A DNA stretch of 54,152 nucleotides from JBBITW01 sp037440525 (GTDB lineage Bacteria > Desulfobacterota > BSN033 > UBA1163), in assembly GCA_037440525.1 (NCBI GenBank), contig JBBITW010000004.1, positions 1-54,152 of the forward strand, written 5' to 3'. Below are positions 49,296 through 54,152 of the stretch, piece after piece. A program made the translations under genes and the position numbers. Numbering within the stretch: the stretch's first letter is position 1; every line of letters begins with the position of its first letter. The notes under the pieces were generated by a model. That model saw only the letters and a list, made by a program, of their open reading frames with translations. It did no database searches and was not told the origin of the DNA.

Positions 49296-50465
49296 ATGTT
49301 ACCCATAAGGTCATTTTTTATTCCACCTGTTTTGATTATCGGATCTGGATCTTCCGAGAAGGTTGGAGAAGAGAGTAAGAAATTGGGAGTAAAAAAGGCC
49401 CTGATTGTTAGCGATCAGGTTATGGTTAAACTGGGGATTGTCGAAGTGATGAAGAGATCACTCAACCAGAATGAATTGCAATTTATAGTCTATGATGGAG
49501 TAGCTACTGAACCTACGGTTGACTATGTGAGGGAAGGTCTTAAAATTTTCAAAGATAATGGATGTGACTTCTTGATAGCCGTTGGAGGAGGAAGTCCCAT
49601 TGATACCGCAAAGGCCATAGCCATTATGGTGACTAATCCAGGATCTATCGAGGATTATAAAGGGTTGGGCAGGGTTTCAAAAGAAGGTGTTCCCCTAATT
49701 GCCATTCCAACAACTGCTGGAACAGGGAGTGAAGTTACTCAGTTTACCATAATTACCGACACAAAAACGAATGTGAAAATGCTGATCGGTAGTCCATTCA
49801 TCATCCCAAAGGTTGCTATTGTAGATCCACTTTTGACGCTTTCATCCCCTCGTAATCTAACAGCAGCCGTTGGGATTGATGCTCTCACTCATGCAATCGA
49901 GGCCTATGTCTCTATAAAGGCTCAACCCATGAGTGATATCTTTTGTATTTCGGCAATTGAATTGATCTCGGGCAGTTTAAGACAGGCCTGGGCAAATGGG
50001 AATAATGTAGAGGCAAGAGAAAAGATGATGCTCGGAGCCCTTCAGGCGGGGATCGCTTTTAGTAACTCATCAGTGGCTCTGGTTCATGGTATGTCAAGAC
50101 CCATTGGAGCCTATTTTCATGTGGCCCACGGGGCTTCAAATGCCGCTCTTTTAGGAGTGGTTACTGAATTTAGTCTTATTGGGAATCCAACGCGTTATGC
50201 TCACATCGCCAGGGCAATGGGAGAAAATATCACTGGTCTCACGGATCTCGAAGCCGCTCAGTTGGCTGCTAAGGCCATTAAGGCATTAATTAAAGATGTT
50301 CAGATTCCATCTTTAAGACAGCTTGGGGTTGAGAGAGAAAAGTTGGAACAGTTAGCTCCGAAAATGGCTGAGGATGCTATCGCCAGTGGTAGCCCAGGGA
50401 ATAATCCCCGCCAGGCAACAAAGGAAGAGATAGTAGAGCTTTACAAAATGGCCTATTCTCAATAA
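49296..50465 (+). CDS. Iron-containing alcohol dehydrogenase
   Basis: The 389-residue group III alcohol dehydrogenase (ATG 49296, GGGGAGG upstream; the frame opens 24 bases earlier) uses NAD(P). The nucleotide loop AVGGGSPIDTAKA is near residues 92-104; metal ligands come from GIDALTHAIEAYVS (Asp, His near 195-200) and ALVHGMSRPIGAYFHVAHG (two His near 265-280). PTTAGTGSEVTQF is another signature. It is followed after 24 bases by a CoA-acylating semialdehyde dehydrogenase, suggesting alcohol-to-aldehyde-to-acyl-CoA oxidation, for instance of a 3-hydroxyacid. The substrate is an inference; a hydroxypropionate or a sulfonate alcohol are possible. Confidence 0.9.
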   Translation: MLPIRSFFIPPVLIIGSGSSEKVGEESKKLGVKKALIVSDQVMVKLGIVEVMKRSLNQNELQFIVYDGVATEPTVDYVREGLKIFKDNGCDFLIAVGGGSPIDTAKAIAIMVTNPGSIEDYKGLGRVSKEGVPLIAIPTTAGTGSEVTQFTIITDTKTNVKMLIGSPFIIPKVAIVDPLLTLSSPRNLTAAVGIDALTHAIEAYVSIKAQPMSDIFCISAIELISGSLRQAWANGNNVEAREKMMLGALQAGIAFSNSSVALVHGMSRPIGAYFHVAHGASNAALLGVVTEFSLIGNPTRYAHIARAMGENITGLTDLEAAQLAAKAIKALIKDVQIPSLRQLGVEREKLEQLAPKMAEDAIASGSPGNNPRQATKEEIVELYKMAYSQ

Positions 50466-50489
50466 ATTTTAAAAGGAGGACAGCAGATC

Positions 50490-51980
50490 ATGGCAATTTT
50501 AGAAGAACCGATAAAAGAGGTATTGGAACTTAAAAATTATATCAATGGAGAATGGGTGGAGTCTAAATCGAAAGATTGGTGGGATGTTAAGAACCCTGCT
50601 ACTCAGAAACTCTTAGCCAGAGTTCCAATGTCAACCAAAGAGGAGGTCCTCTCAGCCATCAAAGCGGCTAAAGAGGCATTCCCTGAATGGCGTAGAACAC
50701 CGCCCCTTTCGAGGGCAAGGTGTCTTTTTAGATTAAAAGAGCTACTGGAGAAAAATTTTGAGCGACTTAGTAGAATTCAAACCATGGAGCATGGAAAGAC
50801 AATTGACGAATCAAGAGGAGAAACAAGGCGTGGAATCGAGATGGTGGAGGTCGCAACAGGGATCCCTTCTCTTATGATGGGATATAACCTTGAAGATATT
50901 GCCTCAGGGATAGATGAATATGTCATATACCAACCTTTAGGTATATTTGTCAATCTTGCTCCTTTCAATTTTCCATTCATGGTCCCCCTCTGGTATTCAC
51001 CATTTGCTCTGGCAACAGGAAATACTTTTATTGTGAAACCCTCTCCAAGAGATCCAATAAGCCAGGTAATGCTTGCAGAACTTATTGATGAGGCTGGTTT
51101 TCCTCCTGGAGTCTATAATGTAGTCCATGGTGGGGCAGAGGTTGCTCAAGTTCTCATGGAGCATCCAGATATAAAAGGTATTACATTTGTTGGAACTACA
51201 GCAATAGGTAAAGAGGTTTATAGGAAGTGCGGTGAGACTTGTAAGAGGGCTATCGTCCAGGTGAGTGCAAAGAATTTCTTACTCGTGATTCCAGATGCGG
51301 ATATCAATGCAACGATTGCTGCCCTGCTTACCTCCTTCTTTGGAAATACGGGTCAGCGATGCCTTTCAGGAGCAAATCTGGTCATTGTAGGGGATGATGA
51401 TCACTTTTATAAAGATTTCTTAAATGCCTTTGTTGAGGCGACATCCAAGATTCGTGTCGGTTATGGGCTTGATGAGACAGTTCAGGTCGGACCGATGCAA
51501 TCCATTGATGGGAAACAAAGGGTATTAAAATATATTGATATAGGAATTAAAGAGCAGGCCAAATTGATACTTGACGGAAGAAAACCAGCAATTGCTGGGG
51601 ATTATCCTGATACCTGCTTCATCAATCCAACAATATTTGAGGATGTAACTCCAGATATGACCATAGCAAGGGAAGAGATCTTTGGGCCGGTTGCGAGCGT
51701 GATGAGGGCGAAGGACCTTGATGAGGCAATCTCATGGATCAACAAAAGTAACTACGGAAATGCAGCTTCAATATTTACTTCAAATGGGAAATATGCCAGA
51801 GAATTCCAATATAGGGTTGAATGTGGTAATATCGGGATCAATATCGGAATCGTGGCCCCAATGGCCTTTTTCCCATTTGGGGGGATGAAGGATTCGTTTT
51901 ATGGAGTTTTACACGGACAGGGCAGGGATGCAATCCGTTTCTTCACCGAAAGTAAAGTTGTGATCCAGAGATGGTTTTAG
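50490..51980 (+). CDS. CoA-acylating methylmalonate/malonate-semialdehyde dehydrogenase
   Basis: The 496-residue aldehyde dehydrogenase superfamily protein matches the MmsA/IolA branch, which converts (methyl)malonate semialdehyde with CoA and NAD to propionyl-CoA or acetyl-CoA and CO2. The nucleophile Cys is in GNTGQRCLSGANLV (about residue 290), and the missing general-base Glu typical of this branch is reflected in QVSAKNFLLVIPDA. The N-terminus carries LKNYINGEWVESKSKDWWDVK as in the family. GGAGG lies upstream. Paired with the Fe-type alcohol dehydrogenase it would end a short hydroxyacid oxidation path. Other acylating aldehyde dehydrogenases cannot be excluded. Confidence 0.88.
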   Translation: MAILEEPIKEVLELKNYINGEWVESKSKDWWDVKNPATQKLLARVPMSTKEEVLSAIKAAKEAFPEWRRTPPLSRARCLFRLKELLEKNFERLSRIQTMEHGKTIDESRGETRRGIEMVEVATGIPSLMMGYNLEDIASGIDEYVIYQPLGIFVNLAPFNFPFMVPLWYSPFALATGNTFIVKPSPRDPISQVMLAELIDEAGFPPGVYNVVHGGAEVAQVLMEHPDIKGITFVGTTAIGKEVYRKCGETCKRAIVQVSAKNFLLVIPDADINATIAALLTSFFGNTGQRCLSGANLVIVGDDDHFYKDFLNAFVEATSKIRVGYGLDETVQVGPMQSIDGKQRVLKYIDIGIKEQAKLILDGRKPAIAGDYPDTCFINPTIFEDVTPDMTIAREEIFGPVASVMRAKDLDEAISWINKSNYGNAASIFTSNGKYAREFQYRVECGNIGINIGIVAPMAFFPFGGMKDSFYGVLHGQGRDAIRFFTESKVVIQRWF

Positions 51981-52016
51981 AGAAAGGCTCGGATAATTAT
52001 TAGAGGGTAAATGATA

Positions 52017-52463
52017 ATGGAAATCAATACTTGTTCAGGTGCGATCAGCTTTGCAAAGGAGTTAGAAAATGAGTCGGGGAAGTTCTATAAAAACCTGGCA
52101 GGGAGACTTAAAAAAAGCAGGGAGCTATTTCTATCTTTCGCTGAAGAGAATGAAGGTTATATCAATCAAATTGAGAGAGCATATTATGGTGTGATCACAG
52201 ATGCTATCGAAGGTTGCTTTGCCTTTAATATGAATTCAGAAGAATATTTGTTAAAATTAAATTTAGAAGAGAACAAAACCTATTCTGATTTGATAGGAAT
52301 GGCAATAGAGATCGAAGAAAAGATAATAAAATTTTATTCCGATGCGGCAGAGCAATCAAAGTCACTAATGGCTGACATTCCGAGGGCTTTTAAAATGGTG
52401 GCCAAAAAGAGGGAGAAGCGATTATCAACCCTGAAATCTCTCAGGGATTCCAATTCCACCTAA
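52017..52463 (+). CDS. Ferritin-like protein with incomplete metal ligands
   Basis: A 148-residue helical protein, ATG 52017 chosen since GAGGG lies at a better distance than for the ATG six bases earlier. The first helix AISFAKELENESGKFYKNLA resembles rubrerythrin helix A and AEENEGYINQIERAYYG helix B, but the usual ExxH is E-G-Y-I, and the fourth helix reads VAKKREKRLSTL instead of an ExxH helix. The diiron centre is therefore probably degenerate. Role unknown. It follows the dehydrogenase by 36 bases. After its stop a frame without start codon (52464-52630) may be a coding remnant. Confidence 0.65.
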   Translation: MEINTCSGAISFAKELENESGKFYKNLAGRLKKSRELFLSFAEENEGYINQIERAYYGVITDAIEGCFAFNMNSEEYLLKLNLEENKTYSDLIGMAIEIEEKIIKFYSDAAEQSKSLMADIPRAFKMVAKKREKRLSTLKSLRDSNST

Positions 52464-52610
52464 AAAATTTTGGTATTTCAAAAATAGATTCTTTTTTTCT
52501 AATCATTTCTCCCCAAGACATTCTCAATGTTGAATACTATGAACTTCAAGGAGAATATTATTTTACAGATGATATTGAAAAGGCACTCAATTTCCTCTCA
52601 ATCCATCCTT

Positions 52611-52985
52611 TTAAGGAATTTTCTCTATAAAATTCTTTGCTGACTTGAGAGCATCTCTTACAACAACTGTATCTTGTAAAAGCCCTTTATAATACCCAGC
52701 AATATGCAACAATCTATAAAGTTTATCAAATTCTCTTAAAAGTTTATCGTCATGTATCAAAAGGTATTTCCGTATCATTTCCCTATATCCGTCCACAGAG
52801 TGGGGCAATTTTTTTTCATCTATCCCTTTCTTTAGGAAGTAGATGTCAAGGGCTTTTAGTATCGCTAAATAGGCGGTACCAAAGGCTTCACGGACGGGTT
52901 TAATATCGAGGAAAGTATTATCTTCCACAGGAACAGATTTTAATATCTCTCTCGCATTTTCTAAATATCTCAACGCTTCTTTCAT
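52611..52985 (-). CDS. DUF5618-type all-helical protein (HEPN-like)
   Basis: A 124-residue, fully helical protein; the call DUF5618 is from recollection of the pattern MKEALRYLENAREIL, REAFGTAYLAILKALDIYFLKKG (about 32-54) and RLLHIAGYYKGLLQD. No Rx4-6H RNase motif typical of HEPN toxins is seen, although the shape is similar. The ATG at 52985 has weak upstream purines. It shares orientation with the HepT/MntA pair, 177 bases behind it, and could be part of the same module. Confidence 0.55.
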   Translation of the reverse strand: MKEALRYLENAREILKSVPVEDNTFLDIKPVREAFGTAYLAILKALDIYFLKKGIDEKKLPHSVDGYREMIRKYLLIHDDKLLREFDKLYRLLHIAGYYKGLLQDTVVVRDALKSAKNFIEKIP

Positions 52986-53077
52986 TTAAAATTCTCCAAT
53001 TAAGCATCAAAAACATTTTAAATGATTTATTAATATTTTTCAAAAAGTTTTCGGAATCAAAATCTCGATTTAAAAAG

Positions 53078-53150
53078 TTGTCGTTGCGCTGGAAACAAAG
53101 GAATCTCGCCTTTTTTGATGAGATTGCCACAGTCGATGCGCCCTCATGAT
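53078..53150. repeat. Degenerate dispersed repeat
   Basis: TTGTCGTTGCGCTGG followed by AAAGGAATCTCGCC and GATGAGATTGCCACAG recalls the TCATTGCGAG..GGAATCTCGCC..GAGATTGCCACG repeats common in these genomes, and shares the GTCGTTGCG start with family L. No full copy is made. Confidence 0.4.
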
Positions 53151-53162
53151 GACTGAGGTGGG

Positions 53163-53615
53163 TTATGAGTTAATCTGGTTTTTCGTCCATCTAACCAGTT
53201 TTTCTGCAAGTAACTTGATTTCATCAAGATGATTAAGGCATATCTCGTGAAGCTCTTCAGGAGTAATCTCATGGTAGAAATGACCCATTCTATTTCGATA
53301 ACCTGCCATCTTTCTCATTAGTTCTGTTTCATCTTCACCAAAGACCTTTTTATCATAAAGACCTTTTGCTATTTCTTTATATTCAGTGGCTGGGTAAGCA
53401 AATCCCTTAGCAAGAATATGTCTTCCTATGTCAAACAGAGCCTCCAAAGCCCGTCTCAAATATGATTCTGCCGCAGCAATCTTATGTCTTTCTTTTAAAA
53501 AGGTGGCCTTATCTTCCATATTAAGATCTCTAAGAGAATCTATCATCTGAGATATCCAGAAGACACGTTCTGCTATAACCTTCGAATTTAAATCTCCAGG
53601 AGTCATATTATTCAC
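53163..53615 (-). CDS. HepT-like HEPN ribonuclease toxin
   Basis: The 150-residue helical protein has the HEPN catalytic motif R-x4-H-x-Y at R107-H112-Y114 in GYRNRMGHFYHE, along with SYLRRALEALFDIGRHIL (about 51-68), as in HepT of the MNT-HEPN type VII toxin-antitoxin systems. HepT cleaves RNA until neutralised when its partner MntA nucleotidylylates tyrosine(s) in the motif region. Its start lies within the end of the nucleotidyltransferase gene (eight-base overlap), so the antitoxin is made first. A start at residue 4 (Met) is also possible. Confidence 0.85.
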   Translation of the reverse strand: MNNMTPGDLNSKVIAERVFWISQMIDSLRDLNMEDKATFLKERHKIAAAESYLRRALEALFDIGRHILAKGFAYPATEYKEIAKGLYDKKVFGEDETELMRKMAGYRNRMGHFYHEITPEELHEICLNHLDEIKLLAEKLVRWTKNQINS

Positions 53616-54021
53616 CGAGGAGCATTCTCTGTTTCATCCGTTCATAGGGAAGGAGCTCTGAAGCCATTCTCATAATATAGAGTTGATACTCTGCTTCATA
53701 AGTAAAATCTTCGACATATATAATTTCTCCCATAACAATATCAAGAGCTAAAAACACAGGAGCATCTGAGAGAACTACAATATCCACTCGAGAAACATCA
53801 AAAAGTTCCTCAAAAAGGATGGCAATATTCACTTTCTCATCAACAGTAAGGTAATTTTTTGTTTTGATACCTATATCCAAATCTGATGGTCTATGGGAAA
53901 ACCGCTCGATTCGCCCTTCAACTAAATCGAGTGCCTCTTTTGCCCTGCTCCCAAATGCATAAATAATCTGGATGTTGTATTTAATAGCGATCTTCCTTAT
54001 CTCTTCTTTTATTTTCTTCAT
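53608..54021 (-). CDS. MntA-like minimal nucleotidyltransferase antitoxin
   Basis: From ATG 54021 the product has 137 residues beginning MKKIKEEIRKIAIKYN; the open frame extends 57 bases further without a fitting start. The nucleotidyltransferase fold is shown by YAFGSRA (about 21-27) and SDLDIG (about 46-51; Asp47 and Asp49), with a third Asp in SRVDIVVL. The loop between the motifs is about 10 residues longer than usual. It neutralises HepT by transferring AMP to it. The gene overlaps the toxin by eight bases. Confidence 0.83.
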   Translation of the reverse strand: MKKIKEEIRKIAIKYNIQIIYAFGSRAKEALDLVEGRIERFSHRPSDLDIGIKTKNYLTVDEKVNIAILFEELFDVSRVDIVVLSDAPVFLALDIVMGEIIYVEDFTYEAEYQLYIMRMASELLPYERMKQRMLLGE

Positions 54022-54152
54022 CTCTTTTTCTCTTCTAAAAGAGTATAAAAATTTTATCATCCAAAAGGTTTTTGTCAAATATTTTTTATGAGACTTTTGA
54101 AAGTGAAGACGGCTAATTTTTTAAGATGATATCAAATCTAATAATTGCTTTA

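Noticed and set aside
52464..52630. Open frame after the ferritin-like gene with a protein-like composition
   Set aside because: It has no start codon after an in-frame TAA; it may be a coding remnant but cannot be called a gene.
36000..54000. The 36-54 kb region as one defence island
   Set aside because: Only the restriction-modification pair and the HepT/MntA pair are defence-like, with transport and metabolic genes between them.
1..54152. CRISPR arrays, tRNA and rRNA genes
   Set aside because: No regularly spaced direct repeats and no cloverleaf or rRNA-like stretches were noticed in any gap.

Overview
The window looks like AT-rich chromosome around the replication origin of a Gram-negative bacterium, most likely Desulfobacterota (former Deltaproteobacteria) or a close relative. 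That placement is an inference from gene order (coaE-rho-rpmE-prfA-prmC-murA-his genes), the Aquifex-type aconitase and the FadR/branched-chain-type uptake locus. kdsA points to a lipopolysaccharide-bearing outer membrane. No rRNA, tRNA, CRISPR array or transposase was seen.

Layout. 1-757: a two-gene toxin-antitoxin unit with its own promoter, lying between a full attC-like site and a decayed one, so it looks like an integron-type gene cassette. 1136-4043 (minus): an N-terminally truncated BKACE-type enzyme and an aconitase. 4373-10773 (minus): a metallo-hydrolase and a radical SAM protein, then the conserved block mnmE-jag-yidC-yidD-rnpA-rpmH. A perfect parS site forms the start of the radical SAM gene. 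From 11022 genes run on the plus strand: gyrA, dnaA, dnaN, gyrB, coaE, rho, rpmE, prfA, prmC, murA, hisD, hisB, hisH, kdsA, a transaldolase-like gene, a secreted protein of unknown function, hisA, hisF, pgpA, pncC/cinA-C and a SWIM-SNF2 helicase. The strand switch near 10.8-11.0 kb and the DnaA box before dnaA place oriC at about 10.8-13.8 kb.

36-54 kb is an accessory region: a DapA-family lyase, a Tat-signal remnant, a small membrane protein, a biotin ECF transporter (bioY, ATPase, T protein) with a BirA-like operator, a rubrerythrin-like protein, a BglII-type restriction-modification pair, a TIGR04076 protein next to a small gene with an in-frame TGA (possible selenoprotein), a FadR-type regulator ahead of a five-gene branched-chain-type ABC importer, an Fe-type alcohol dehydrogenase with a CoA-acylating semialdehyde dehydrogenase, a ferritin-like protein, and a HepT/MntA-type toxin-antitoxin pair with a nearby helical protein.

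How parts fit: the core blocks handle replication initiation, membrane insertion, tRNA modification, translation termination, peptidoglycan and histidine synthesis. The accessory part reads as catabolic uptake (regulator, importer, dehydrogenases), vitamin import and defence. Several small repeat families sit between genes. One palindromic family also appears inside dnaN, in frame, adding about 11 residues to the sliding clamp. I consider that, the in-frame TGA gene and the parS capture the most interesting signals. I did not find a clearly new multi-gene system.
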